DNA of 64,000 bases from a virus, in the IMG/VR virus record IMGVR_UViG_3300000115_000007, positions 27,664 through 91,663 of that record. One strand, written 5' to 3'. The notes below the pieces were generated by a model. That model had not been told where the DNA came from. It made no database searches and worked only from the letters and a program-made list of their open reading frames with translations. A program made the position numbers and the translations under genes. Shown one piece after another: positions 24,396 to 34,818 of the stretch. Numbering within the stretch: position 1 is the stretch's first letter; each line of letters opens with the position of its first letter.

Positions 24396-24839
24396 ATGGT
24401 AACAAGAGCTTTTTCAGCGGAAGACGGCAATTTACAAACTCCTAGTATTATTACTTCGGGGACACGTATTAGTAAAGATATTAATCTATTGTTTACAAAG
24501 AAAACGAACGGCGATATTTTTAAAAAAGAAGATTTGGCATCAGTTAAACAAGCAATTAAAAATTTATTACAAACCAATCATCACGAGAAACCTTTTAAAC
24601 AAAACTTTGGTGCAAATTTAAGAGGTTTATTATTTGAGCTATCTGATGATTTTTTAGAATACGAAATTAATGAAGCGGTTGTCAATGCAGTAAATAATTG
24701 GGAACCTCGTGCAGTGATTTTAAATATGCAGACAAAAGTTACACCTGATAAAAATACTATATCATGTAGAATTGAATTTCAGGTAATTTCAACCGGCGCC
24801 GTAGACGTCATTGAAACATCAATAGCAAGGTTAAGATAA
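24396..24839 (+). CDS. 25: gp25-like baseplate wedge protein
   Basis: A 147-aa protein of the gp25/GPW family, which forms the conserved core of the wedge and templates sheath assembly. Visible hallmarks are KDINLLFTKKTNGD, a helix with VKQAIKNLL, then KPFKQNFGANLRGLLFEL (the EPR-like loop) and a final strand set with ISCRIEFQV. T4 gp25 is 132 aa. It is followed without a gap by gp6, its structural partner. Confidence 0.9.
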   Translation: MVTRAFSAEDGNLQTPSIITSGTRISKDINLLFTKKTNGDIFKKEDLASVKQAIKNLLQTNHHEKPFKQNFGANLRGLLFELSDDFLEYEINEAVVNAVNNWEPRAVILNMQTKVTPDKNTISCRIEFQVISTGAVDVIETSIARLR

Positions 24840-26684
24840 ATGGCCACAAATATTACATCAACTCAATTAGATTTTAATGCAATTAAAACGTCATTGAAAA
24901 CATATTTTAAAAGTAAATCAGAATTTACTGATTATGACTTTGAAGCATCAGGACTTAACAATATATTAGATGTGCTAGCATATAATACTCACTTTAACGG
25001 GCTAATTGCAAACTTTGCATTAAACGAATCATTTCTTGATACTGCACAATTAAGAGCTTCGGTTGTATCACATGCAGAAATGCTGGGCTTCGATATTGCG
25101 TCAAAAACTGCTTCAAAGGTTACTTTGAAATTAAGTGTTAATTTAGCTGGAGTATCAGGTCGGCCTACAGCCATCACTATTCCTAGTGGATACACATTTA
25201 CTGGTACAATAGATGGCGCTAATTTTAGATTTCAAACTCGACAAATTTATAGTGCTGCAGACGATGGAACAGGATTATATGTTTTTACTGATGCACTTAG
25301 TCAAAGAGAAATAATAGCGTACGAAGGAACTTCTACAGATAAAACATTTTATGTTGGAGAATCATCTGATAGACAAGTATATGTAATTCCTGATTCAAAT
25401 ATTGACACTAAAACTGCAATAGTAAAAGTATTTAATTCTGCTACATCTACTGATCATACTGTATATACACCTCTTAATCAAGCTGTGACAGTAAGCTCTG
25501 CATCAGAATATTATACTATAAGAGAAACACCAAATGGATTTTATGAATTAAATTTTGGTGATGGTGTAACCTTTGGTAAAGCTCCAGATGCTGGAAATAA
25601 AATAGTAGTTAATTATTTGTCGACTTCTGGAAGTTCAGCAAATGGTGCAACTACATTTAGTGCCAATTCTGCTATAGTAGTAAATGGAGTTTCTTATTCA
25701 CCTACTGTTGTTGCTCTTACAAAATCAATTAGCGGAGCAGATTTACAGTCAATAGATACTATTAAACAATTAGCTCCAGCAGCTTTTGCGACACAACAAA
25801 GATTAGTTACGGCTCTTGATTATGAATCCATGATTAAAGCCAACTTTCCAACTATTACTGCTGTCGCCGCATGGGGAAGCCAGGATAATGTTCCGGTAGA
25901 TTATGGTAAAGTTTATATTAGTTTAGAATTTGCTAACACTGTAACTCCAGCAGAGCAAGTAATTATTAAGACTAATATAGAAAATACATATATCAACAAT
26001 TTAAGTGTGATGGCAATAGGAACAAAATTTGTAGATCCAATTAATATTAAATTCAATATAGAAGCTGAAATTCAATGGGATCCAAATCTTACTGGATTAA
26101 AATCCGGCAATGTAGAAAATAGAATAAAAGATCTTATTCAAACACATTTTAATACTACTTTAAGAGGCTTTGGTAAAGTCTTTAGAAGATCAATTCTATT
26201 AACAGAAATCGATGCATTTGATCCTTCAATTTTATCTTCAAAGATAAATGTAAAGCTAATTACTGATTTAATTCCAACACTTAATAAGCAAGCATCTTAT
26301 AAAATATTTTATCCGGTTGAATTAGAGTTTCCAGATGACGTGTTTTATAGCGTTGAATCAACTACATTTACTTATGGTGAATCTAATGTTGTTGCAAGAA
26401 TTAGAAATAAGTTAGGTACCTCATTGCTTCAAATCTTAGATTCAAATAATACTGTTATAGTCGACAATATTGGATCATATCAACCGAATACTGGTCTAGT
26501 TGAACTAAATGCATTCACTCCAAGAGGAATTGTGGATGGGACGACATCTATTAAATTTACTGTAACACCTAGTGATCAAAGTGTAGTAAAACCATTAAGA
26601 AATTATTTATTAAAAGTTGATACGGGCAGTCTTCAAGTTGGTGTTAAGATTGACTATCAAAATACAAATGTTGTATTAGGCTAA
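24840..26684 (+). CDS. 6: gp6-like baseplate wedge protein
   Basis: A 614-aa protein, close to T4 gp6 (660 aa). The N-terminus has the typical DFNAIKTSLKTYFKSKSEFT and DYDFEASGLNNILDVLAYNT segments. A baseplate-J-like middle contains YYTIRETPNGFYELNFGDG and LVTALDYESMIKANFP. In T4, gp6 dimers link the wedges into the inner ring. It starts directly after the gp25 stop. High confidence from motif order and gene neighbours. Confidence 0.9.
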   Translation: MATNITSTQLDFNAIKTSLKTYFKSKSEFTDYDFEASGLNNILDVLAYNTHFNGLIANFALNESFLDTAQLRASVVSHAEMLGFDIASKTASKVTLKLSVNLAGVSGRPTAITIPSGYTFTGTIDGANFRFQTRQIYSAADDGTGLYVFTDALSQREIIAYEGTSTDKTFYVGESSDRQVYVIPDSNIDTKTAIVKVFNSATSTDHTVYTPLNQAVTVSSASEYYTIRETPNGFYELNFGDGVTFGKAPDAGNKIVVNYLSTSGSSANGATTFSANSAIVVNGVSYSPTVVALTKSISGADLQSIDTIKQLAPAAFATQQRLVTALDYESMIKANFPTITAVAAWGSQDNVPVDYGKVYISLEFANTVTPAEQVIIKTNIENTYINNLSVMAIGTKFVDPINIKFNIEAEIQWDPNLTGLKSGNVENRIKDLIQTHFNTTLRGFGKVFRRSILLTEIDAFDPSILSSKINVKLITDLIPTLNKQASYKIFYPVELEFPDDVFYSVESTTFTYGESNVVARIRNKLGTSLLQILDSNNTVIVDNIGSYQPNTGLVELNAFTPRGIVDGTTSIKFTVTPSDQSVVKPLRNYLLKVDTGSLQVGVKIDYQNTNVVLG

Positions 26685-26688
26685 CAAT

Positions 26689-27846
26689 ATGTCAATAAAA
26701 ACCTTAAAAGATTTTAATAGACTACCAATTAATCTACATCGCTCATCTGTTAAAGAGGTGCTTCCGGAATATTTTGTGGAAGAATATCCTACACTTATAT
26801 CATTTTTAGAAACTTATTATGAGAGTCTAAATAATAATGGAGAGTTTGGCGACTTAATACAAGATCTTTACACTATTCGTGATGTTGAAGATAATTCACT
26901 TGCACAACTTGAAAAGTTACTCATTGAATTTGCGCTGGGTGTTGGCGTAAGATACTTTAATAATCCACGAGAAATAATTAGAAACTTTGCTAAATTTTAC
27001 AGAGTAAAAGGTTCAAAATATTCAGCTGAAGGTTTTTTTAGATCTTTCTTTTTAACAGATGCACAAATTCATTATCCTAAAAATGATTTGTTCTTTCTCA
27101 ACGACAGCGCTTCAGAAATTGGCGTTGACGGTCAAAAAGTTATGCAAGATGGTGGGTTATACCAGTTGTTATCACATCTTGTTCGGACTGATGTTGGTTT
27201 GCCTGAATGGAGAGAGTTGTATAAAAAGTTTGTTCACCCGGCAGGATTTCATTTAGCGTGTGAAGTCGTAATTCAATCTCCGGGTAAATTGTTTGAAACA
27301 CCAGCGGTTCCGGTTGCCTTTGATTTACCAGAATATATTCTACAAAGTGCTGCATCGATATCTAGTAATTTTTTATATGATTCTCTCGGCGATCGACCTG
27401 TTGCTGATACATTACAGTTAGTAGATATTACAGCATTAAGTCCAATGAATTATAATGGAGTAAATTATAACATAAGAATGCACGTAAGACCTTTGAAAGA
27501 AGATGCTTATCTGAATCAAACCTTAGCTGTACTAAATACACAAAGGTCTAGCATATATGATTGGGCATCTCAAACGAGGCAAATTTGGGATACTACTACA
27601 GATAGTGCAACACTAATTCGCGTTGATGACGCACCTACGCATATCGGTGCAGATTCTTATGGATATTACGGAACATATCCATCATTCTATGTGGGAACTG
27701 GCGATAATCCAGATTATTTGAAAAAACCATATCCTTCTATCATTACTACATCTCTTGCATATGCAGAACTTGGAGCAGCACACTTTGAAGCTGATTCAGA
27801 TATGACGCAACTATATCCACTTTATGATTCTGACATCATAGTATAA
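26689..27846 (+). CDS. gp7/gpI-like baseplate wedge protein
   Basis: A 385-aa protein. The first 200 residues contain LPEYFVEEYPTLISFLETYY, a helical segment with LIEFALGVGV, and KFYRVKGSKYSAEGFFRSFF, followed by KKFVHPAGFHLACEVVI. This layout is that of P2 gpI-like tail proteins and part of T4 gp7, which complete the wedge next to gp6. T4 gp7 is far longer (1032 aa), so this is a compact version. The order gp25-gp6-this-gp8 supports the call. Confidence 0.68.
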   Translation: MSIKTLKDFNRLPINLHRSSVKEVLPEYFVEEYPTLISFLETYYESLNNNGEFGDLIQDLYTIRDVEDNSLAQLEKLLIEFALGVGVRYFNNPREIIRNFAKFYRVKGSKYSAEGFFRSFFLTDAQIHYPKNDLFFLNDSASEIGVDGQKVMQDGGLYQLLSHLVRTDVGLPEWRELYKKFVHPAGFHLACEVVIQSPGKLFETPAVPVAFDLPEYILQSAASISSNFLYDSLGDRPVADTLQLVDITALSPMNYNGVNYNIRMHVRPLKEDAYLNQTLAVLNTQRSSIYDWASQTRQIWDTTTDSATLIRVDDAPTHIGADSYGYYGTYPSFYVGTGDNPDYLKKPYPSIITTSLAYAELGAAHFEADSDMTQLYPLYDSDIIV

Positions 27847-27858
27847 TGAAAAAAAGTA

Positions 27859-27866
27859 TATAAATA
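27859..27866 (+). promoter_or_regulatory. T4-type late promoter TATAAATA
   Basis: A perfect TATAAATA followed by TAACTAAC, in the 80-base gap before the gp8-like gene (ATG 27927). Confidence 0.8.
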
Positions 27867-27926
27867 TAACTAACACAAATTAATATTTTTAGTATTGCAA
27901 TTTGAACATATTAAGAGGAAATAAAT

Positions 27927-29339
27927 ATGACAGCTGTCGTTACCGATAATTTAAAACATAGTATTCTAAAAACTTTACTAGCAGATTACAATAGTCCTAG
28001 TAGTGAGTTTTATATTGGTTTGTCTCGATCTGAATATTGGGATAGTAATGACGTTGCTATTAATCCAGTAAATTCAAAACATGACATTGTAGATTTTAAG
28101 TCTCGATTGCAAGCAGTAAAACAGGTTGAAGCCGCCAGTTTTGTCGTGCCTCGACAGGACTGGACATATGGTGTAATTTATCCTCAGTGGGATGATAGAA
28201 GATCTGGAACCTTAAGTTTAAGTAGACGATACTACGTATTAACTGATAACTATGGAGTATATATTTGTTTAAGAACTGGTAAAAATAAAGCAGGTGTTAC
28301 ACAACCATCTCTTGTAAAACCATCATTAGCTAATATTGATCCGTTTGAAACATCTGATGGATATGTATGGAAATTTTTATACACTGTTAGCGCATTAAAA
28401 GCTAATTACTTTTTATCATCACAATATATGCCTGTTCATAGACAAGAAACTGCGCCAGATTCTAACTCGACCGGCATTGAAATTAAACAATGGGAAATTC
28501 AAAGTAACGCGGTTCCAGGTAGGATTACCTCATTTGCTATGACAAACGAAGGCTCTGGTTACGGTACAGCTGGTCAATTTCCTACTATTAGTGTTGTAGG
28601 CAACGGCGCACTTCGTTTTCCAGGGGCAGGAGATTCTGCAAATTTAGTTTTAAGTTCAGTTATAGATTCAGACACTGGTAGAATTACGGCTATTAAGACA
28701 GATCCTATCGGAACTACATTAAATTATTTAGATAGCTACACTGTAGCAACTGTAACGTTAGCCGGTGGTGGCGGTGATAGCGCGCAGGCTCGACCAATAA
28801 TTGGCCCCACTCCTGGATTTGGATTTGATCCAGTAGTTGACTTAAAAGCAGATGCGTTAATGTTTAGGAGCAAAATTTTAGAAACTGATAATGATTTTAT
28901 TTTATCACAAGACTTTAGGCAAATAGGTCTTATCAAAGATCCACTGGCTGGCGATTCAACCGGGCAATATCGTGCTTTAACTGGAATTGCAACACATCAT
29001 ATGAAATTATCTCAAAAAACTGTTCCATTTAGTAAAGATAAAGTTATTGAAGGAGTTAGCTCCGGAGCTAAAGGATACATTGACAATTTTGATTCAAGTA
29101 TTGCCCTTGGAGCTAGAATATTTTATCACCAATCGCCCGAAACTGGATTTAGAGACTTTTTAGCAAACGAAACAATTCAGGAAATTGACGGTAATGGTGA
29201 AGGAACAATCGGAGATTCTGCAAATGTGCCTGGCGAAGTAGATAAATTTAGTGGTGATGTGCTGTATTTAGATAATAGAACTGCTGTTCAACGCACTAGT
29301 AATCAATCTGAAGATATTAAAGTAATAATCCAATTATAA
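27927..29339 (+). CDS. 8: gp8-like baseplate wedge protein
   Basis: A 470-aa protein with the recognisable start HSILKTLLADYNSPSSEFYI, then PRQDWTYGVIYPQWDD and SDGYVWKFLYTVSALKANYF, characteristic of gp8-like wedge proteins in marine T4-type phages. The second half is Gly- and Asp-rich beta structure. T4 gp8 (334 aa) forms a dimer at the outer wedge; the extra length is in the C-terminal half. It has its own late promoter. Confidence 0.8.
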   Translation: MTAVVTDNLKHSILKTLLADYNSPSSEFYIGLSRSEYWDSNDVAINPVNSKHDIVDFKSRLQAVKQVEAASFVVPRQDWTYGVIYPQWDDRRSGTLSLSRRYYVLTDNYGVYICLRTGKNKAGVTQPSLVKPSLANIDPFETSDGYVWKFLYTVSALKANYFLSSQYMPVHRQETAPDSNSTGIEIKQWEIQSNAVPGRITSFAMTNEGSGYGTAGQFPTISVVGNGALRFPGAGDSANLVLSSVIDSDTGRITAIKTDPIGTTLNYLDSYTVATVTLAGGGGDSAQARPIIGPTPGFGFDPVVDLKADALMFRSKILETDNDFILSQDFRQIGLIKDPLAGDSTGQYRALTGIATHHMKLSQKTVPFSKDKVIEGVSSGAKGYIDNFDSSIALGARIFYHQSPETGFRDFLANETIQEIDGNGEGTIGDSANVPGEVDKFSGDVLYLDNRTAVQRTSNQSEDIKVIIQL

Positions 29340-29354
29340 GAGTAGAGTAATAAT

Positions 29355-32300
29355 ATGACAACAACATTCTCAGAAAACTTAATGAGTTCTACCTATAAGG
29401 ATGATTTTTCCGATAGTGCGGGTTTTAAAAGAATTCTTTTTAATCCGCGACGAGCTCTGCAAGCCCGGGAATTAACTCAATCTCAAACTATTATTCAAAA
29501 AGATATCGAGCGATTTGGTAGAAATATCTTTAAAGATGGCGCTATGGTTAATCCCGGCGGAGTTACCATTAATTCTGGTATTGAATTTATTAAACTAGAT
29601 CCTACAGATAATAATACTCCAGACTCCTTCCCTAATGCTTCGGAATTAGAAGGTTTAACTTTTACCGGATCAACTTCCGGAGTAACAGCACGAATTATTC
29701 AAGTAGTAGATGGAGTAGCCGGCGATTTAACAAACAATCCGCCTACTCTTTATATAATATATACCGGATCAGGTAGTATTACTCCAACAACTAGTGCGAT
29801 AAAATTTACTCCAGGTGAAACTATCACTAGCGGTACAATATCATATGTAACTCAAACAACTAATACTACTGGTAATCCAGCTATTGGCACTGGTATCCGA
29901 GTATCTATTGCAAGCGGTGATTATTTTACTCAAGGATTTTTCTGCAACTCAAAATCTCAATCATTAATGGTTTCAAAATACTCCAGTGACTATACCGGTG
30001 TTATTGGTTTTAAAGTTGTACAAGAAATAGTTTCTGCTAGCGATGATGATGCATTATTTGATAATCAAGGAGCGTTTCCAAATGTAGCGGCTCCAGGAGC
30101 CGATAGATTTAGAATAACTTTATCTATTATTGATCAAGCAAATATAACTTCCCTTGATACTTTTATATTTGTAGCTAATATCGTAAAGTCTCAAATAGTT
30201 GAACAGGCTACAGGTTTTAATCAATATAATAAAATTAATGATATGGTGGCTCAAAGAACTGCTGAAGAATCCGGTGATTATTTAGTAAATCCATATTTTA
30301 TGACATACGATTCAGCTAGTTCACTTACTTTAAATGCAGTATTAAGTCCAGGAAAAGCATATGTAAATGGTCACAGAATAAATCATCCAGTACAAACTGA
30401 ATTAACTGTTAATAAAGCATTAACAACGAATCTAGACGTGTTGCCGGCAGGATCGGTTTTACCTAATTCATCTATTGCGGTTGAATACGGTAGCTATGTA
30501 ATAGTATCAGCCATTGAAGGGGCTTTGCCACTGGATGGCAATGGCACAAAAACAACATATCCTTTGGTAGAAATTCATAATAACACAACACCAAGTGGTG
30601 CTGGAACTACAATCGGAACGTGTAGAATTAGACACATAGATCAACTAGGATCAAATTATCGTCTATTTATTTTTGATGTTAACGTGACTTCATCATTTAG
30701 AAATGCTAAAACCCTAGTATTTGGCTCAGATGATACACACTTTGCAACTCTTGTATTAGAAAGTTCAGTCGCGGTTCTGAAAGAAGCAAGTGAAAACAAT
30801 TTATTATTCCCGCTTCCAGTAAATCGGCCTAAAGCTATTACGAATATGTCCTTTTCAGCCCAAAGAAAATATACTGGAACAGCTTCTGGTGCGGGTTCAA
30901 TAGTCTTTACTTCTCCGGCAGCAGGTGAAACATTTTCAAACGCAAACGACTGGGTGGTAATGTCAAATGGTGTTAAACTTGCAGATTCAGCATGGGGAAT
31001 ATCAGCTGGTGGCGTAGCCACGCAATCGGTTACTATATCTGGATCAGGCATTAGCGCTGGTCATGCAGTTGAAGCTATTGTTTATATACAACAAAGTGCG
31101 GTTATTAGAACTAAAACTATTACACCAGTTACATCTACAATTGCAATTGATGGATCAACCTTTATTGCTCCTCTTGGCAAAAATGACATAATAGAAATGG
31201 TTACTATTAGAGAAGGAACATCGGGCGGAGATGATGTTTCAGATCAATTTACTTTTGATAATGGTCAAAGAGATGCATTTTACGGCCAAGGGCAATTAAT
31301 TAGAAAATCTACTAGTAGTTTAACAGGTAACCTCTATGTAGAATTTACTCATTATTCACATTCATCTGGAAATTGCTTTGCTGTCAATTCATACCCCGCA
31401 CCATATGGTTCTATTCCATCGCATAGACTAAGAGATGGAAGCATAATTGAATTAAGAGATGTCCTTGATTTTAGATCGGCCAAAAAAGCTGATGGAACAT
31501 TTGATGATGCAGGTGGGGCAGCTGGAGGTGTACTAAGTGAATTACCTCAAAATGATACAATCATTATAGCAAAAGTTGAACACTTTCTTCCAAGGCAAGA
31601 TAGGATTGTTGTTGGAGAAGATGGTGTAATTAAAAATTTAGAAGGCGTGTCAAGTATTTTACCTAAACTTCCGTACTTACCACCAAAACATTTAGAACTA
31701 TATAGAGCATCATTAAATGGTGGAACAACTTCGATAAGTGATATGACCGTCCAGTATATGGAAAATAAAGGTTATACCATGAAAGATATTGGTAAAATTG
31801 ATAAGCGGGTCGATCTTCTTGAAGAAACTGTTGCACTAAGCTTGCTTGAATTAGATACTAATCAACTAGAAGTACTTGATGACAACGGTAATAATAGAAC
31901 TAAATCTGGTTTCTTAGTTGATAACTTTAAAGATCAGTTTCATTCTGATACATCAAATGATGAATATAAAGCATCTATTAATCCTAAAACTATGACATTA
32001 CATCCTGCATTTACTGAAGCCAATGTAGGTATGATTTATGATGATGCTGCTTCAACAAATACAGTTCTTAAAGGCGATAATGTGTATCTTGCACATACGC
32101 ATTCAGCATATATAAGTCAAAGTAAAGTATCAAGAACTGAAAATGTTAACCCATTTATGATTTCTTCATATACGGGCTCTATAACGCTTTCTCCTCAGTC
32201 AGATGAATGGAAAGTAGATAGACAAGCCGCAGCAAAAATTATTGATGGCGGTACTAGATTAAATACTAATCAAGCACAATTGCACGATCAATCTGAATGG

Positions 32301-34592
32301 GGTTGGTTAGGAACTGATATTAATGGTCTACAAATTGGTGATCAAACCTCGGCAATTGCTGGCACACAACAAACTAGTACATCGTTTTTCTCTCAAAATA
32401 CAAACGACTGGATAACTTCTGGATTTGATAGAACAACATCAGCCATTGTAAATAGAGTCGTAGCGTCTGAAACAATAAGAACGAGCTTAGGATCTAAAAT
32501 AATTGATATTGCTCTTATTCCCTTTATGAGAAGCCGCCGTGTTTTCTTTGAAGCTGTTGGTATAAGACCAAATGCTCAAATGTTTGCTTACTTAAATGGT
32601 AGAAAAATTAATGACTTTGTAAGATCTGAAAACTTTTCTCGGATTAATAGCGGAAGAGTTGAGTATGAAAGTCCAAACTTATTGACAGCACATCCAGCTG
32701 GTGCAAGTTCCCTTATTTCTTCCGGGGCCGGAACCTTATCTGGGTCATTTTTTATCCCTCATAATAGTACTACTAAGTTTAGATCTGGAAATGCTGAATT
32801 TAAATTGCTTGACGTAACTGAGACCGTCGAAAACGGAGGGGTGCCAGGATCTTCTGCTGTCGCTACATATCAATCCGCCGGCCATATTCAAACATGGCAA
32901 GAAGAAATATTATCGACTAGACACCTTACAGTTGTAGGAACCCGCGTTACCACAGGATCGAGCCGAGTAATAACTAGGAGAGAAGCGAGCGATAGCCGCG
33001 AGTCTCAAAGAAATGATCCATTAGCACAATCATTTTTTATAACTAACCCAGATGGCGTTTACACAACAAAGGTAGATCTCTTCTTTAAAACTAAAGATTC
33101 TACTTTACCAGTATGGATTGAGTTACGGCCGTTAGTGAATGGTTATCCAGCGTCAAATACTATTGTTCCAGGCTCAAGAAAATATTTAACTCCTTCAGCT
33201 GTTAGCATTTCAGATGATGCTAGTATACCAACAACATTTGAATTTGATGAACCAATTTTTCTAAGTGGTAATACTGAATATGCGGTTGTATGTATAACTG
33301 ATAACACTAGTTATAATTTATGGACTTCATTTATGGGTGATTTTGAATTAGGATCGACATCGGCAAGAATTACAAAACAACCTTTCCTAGGATCTTTCTT
33401 TAAATCTCAGAATGGTACAACATGGGAAGCGTCTCAAGAACAAGATATGAAATTTGTTTTGTACAGAGCAGTGTTTTCTTCGTTAACGGGTGAAGTTTAT
33501 CTTAAAAATGCAGATCTGCCTTTAGCTCATTTATCGGCTAATCCTATTGTTACAACTGCCGGATCAGCATCCGTAAGAGTTATGCATAAAAATCATAACT
33601 TATTTGTCGGTGATAAAGTTACTCTTGCTGGAGCTGGCACATCAGCAATTGGGACAATCACACAGTCGCAAATTAATACAACACATACTATTACGCATAT
33701 TGATCCAACTGGGTATAAATTTACATGTGCTGGAGTAACAGCCGGTAATGTTACTGCCGCTAAAGGCGGTGATGGAGCAATGACTGCAACTAAAAACATT
33801 CAGGGTAATACTGTTCATCCTATTGTTCAAACATTAGCTCCTTCAAATACTTCAATAACGGCATCTGGGAAATTCTATAGCGGATATTCGTCTGTCGCAC
33901 TCGAAACTCCTTATCAAGCTCCGGTTGATCCACAAGGTAACGCATTAGGATATAGCTCAATAGCGCTTAATCAAAAGAATTTCTTTGATAATCCTATTAT
34001 GGTTGCTTCAGCAACAAAAGAAGATGATACTTTAGCAAATGGTGGCTTAGCTGGTATCGATACTGCATCAATAAAAGTAGCCTATACAACTGCAAGCGAT
34101 TTTGTGTCGCCTGTTATTGATTTACAAAGATGTTCTATTGTATTGACAAAAAATGAAATTGATAGACCAATTGGATCGACTACTGCTGGTTATAATGTCG
34201 TATTTGATTATGCAGCAGAAACTACGCCGTTTAGTGGTAGTGCATTATCTAAACATATCACAAAGCCAATAACATTAGTTAATACTGCTGTTGGTTTAAA
34301 ACTACTTCTTGCTGCTAATAGGCCTGCTGGTTCACTTATTGATATTTACTATAAAACCGGAACTGAAGATACTGAATTATCTTCAACAAACTGGACCTTA
34401 GCTTCAATTGATACCCCGGTGTCTATTTCAGATAATCCATCAGTTTATAAAGAGTACAGTTATTTAATTGGTGGGGATACTGGTACTATTGAAGCATTTA
34501 CTACTTTTCAAATAAAAATTGTATTTTATGCAAATAACTCTTCAAAGGTTCCAACAGTTAAAGATTTGAGAGTCATTGCATTAGGTGTATAA
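29355..34592 (+). CDS. large baseplate/tail-fibre protein (DUF4815-like N-terminus)
   Basis: A 1745-aa protein. The N-terminus (FKRILFNPRRALQARELTQS, then IIQKDIERFGRNIFKDGAMV and PGGV) matches DUF4815-type virion proteins of marine T4-type phages. The rest is Ser/Thr/Gly-rich beta structure with several domains, including a jelly-roll-like segment near residues 1230-1350 (FFKTKDSTLPVWIELRPLVN). It occupies the gp9/gp10 position, where proteins connect the baseplate to fibres. It probably forms trimers. No enzyme motif was seen. Role inferred from position and N-terminus. Confidence 0.7.
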   Translation: MTTTFSENLMSSTYKDDFSDSAGFKRILFNPRRALQARELTQSQTIIQKDIERFGRNIFKDGAMVNPGGVTINSGIEFIKLDPTDNNTPDSFPNASELEGLTFTGSTSGVTARIIQVVDGVAGDLTNNPPTLYIIYTGSGSITPTTSAIKFTPGETITSGTISYVTQTTNTTGNPAIGTGIRVSIASGDYFTQGFFCNSKSQSLMVSKYSSDYTGVIGFKVVQEIVSASDDDALFDNQGAFPNVAAPGADRFRITLSIIDQANITSLDTFIFVANIVKSQIVEQATGFNQYNKINDMVAQRTAEESGDYLVNPYFMTYDSASSLTLNAVLSPGKAYVNGHRINHPVQTELTVNKALTTNLDVLPAGSVLPNSSIAVEYGSYVIVSAIEGALPLDGNGTKTTYPLVEIHNNTTPSGAGTTIGTCRIRHIDQLGSNYRLFIFDVNVTSSFRNAKTLVFGSDDTHFATLVLESSVAVLKEASENNLLFPLPVNRPKAITNMSFSAQRKYTGTASGAGSIVFTSPAAGETFSNANDWVVMSNGVKLADSAWGISAGGVATQSVTISGSGISAGHAVEAIVYIQQSAVIRTKTITPVTSTIAIDGSTFIAPLGKNDIIEMVTIREGTSGGDDVSDQFTFDNGQRDAFYGQGQLIRKSTSSLTGNLYVEFTHYSHSSGNCFAVNSYPAPYGSIPSHRLRDGSIIELRDVLDFRSAKKADGTFDDAGGAAGGVLSELPQNDTIIIAKVEHFLPRQDRIVVGEDGVIKNLEGVSSILPKLPYLPPKHLELYRASLNGGTTSISDMTVQYMENKGYTMKDIGKIDKRVDLLEETVALSLLELDTNQLEVLDDNGNNRTKSGFLVDNFKDQFHSDTSNDEYKASINPKTMTLHPAFTEANVGMIYDDAASTNTVLKGDNVYLAHTHSAYISQSKVSRTENVNPFMISSYTGSITLSPQSDEWKVDRQAAAKIIDGGTRLNTNQAQLHDQSEWGWLGTDINGLQIGDQTSAIAGTQQTSTSFFSQNTNDWITSGFDRTTSAIVNRVVASETIRTSLGSKIIDIALIPFMRSRRVFFEAVGIRPNAQMFAYLNGRKINDFVRSENFSRINSGRVEYESPNLLTAHPAGASSLISSGAGTLSGSFFIPHNSTTKFRSGNAEFKLLDVTETVENGGVPGSSAVATYQSAGHIQTWQEEILSTRHLTVVGTRVTTGSSRVITRREASDSRESQRNDPLAQSFFITNPDGVYTTKVDLFFKTKDSTLPVWIELRPLVNGYPASNTIVPGSRKYLTPSAVSISDDASIPTTFEFDEPIFLSGNTEYAVVCITDNTSYNLWTSFMGDFELGSTSARITKQPFLGSFFKSQNGTTWEASQEQDMKFVLYRAVFSSLTGEVYLKNADLPLAHLSANPIVTTAGSASVRVMHKNHNLFVGDKVTLAGAGTSAIGTITQSQINTTHTITHIDPTGYKFTCAGVTAGNVTAAKGGDGAMTATKNIQGNTVHPIVQTLAPSNTSITASGKFYSGYSSVALETPYQAPVDPQGNALGYSSIALNQKNFFDNPIMVASATKEDDTLANGGLAGIDTASIKVAYTTASDFVSPVIDLQRCSIVLTKNEIDRPIGSTTAGYNVVFDYAAETTPFSGSALSKHITKPITLVNTAVGLKLLLAANRPAGSLIDIYYKTGTEDTELSSTNWTLASIDTPVSISDNPSVYKEYSYLIGGDTGTIEAFTTFQIKIVFYANNSSKVPTVKDLRVIALGV

Positions 34593-34593
34593 C

Positions 34594-34818
34594 ATGAAAA
34601 GACAATATATACAAATCGAAGGTCAATCGGCATTAGTAAAAGACATTAGTTCGGGGGCTATTTTAAACGTCAACAACGAGTCTATAAATAAGGCTAGAAA
34701 TAGAAAAATTAGAGAAGCTGAAAAAGAAAAAGAACTTGTTGAATTAAAAAATGACGTAAGCGAGATAAAAAAAATGTTATCAGCATTAACAAAGAAAATG
34801 GTAGATCAAAATGGCTAG
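34594..34818 (+). CDS. small coiled-coil protein
   Basis: A 74-aa protein from the ATG at 34594; a GTG nine bases upstream is a less likely start. The first 35 residues are mixed (QYIQIEGQSALVKDISSGAI). The C-terminal half is a highly charged coiled coil (KIREAEKEKELVELKNDVSE and on). It overlaps the next fibre gene by 8 bases. Possibly a fibre-assembly factor or a virion peptide; this is inference. Confidence 0.6.
   Translation: MKRQYIQIEGQSALVKDISSGAILNVNNESINKARNRKIREAEKEKELVELKNDVSEIKKMLSALTKKMVDQNG

Noticed and set aside
34683-34690. A perfect TATAAATA inside the small coiled-coil gene, 120 bases before the 481-aa fibre gene
   Set aside because: It lies in coding sequence (codons around TCT ATA AAT AAG) and far from the next start; it could work but I cannot separate it from chance in such AT-rich DNA.
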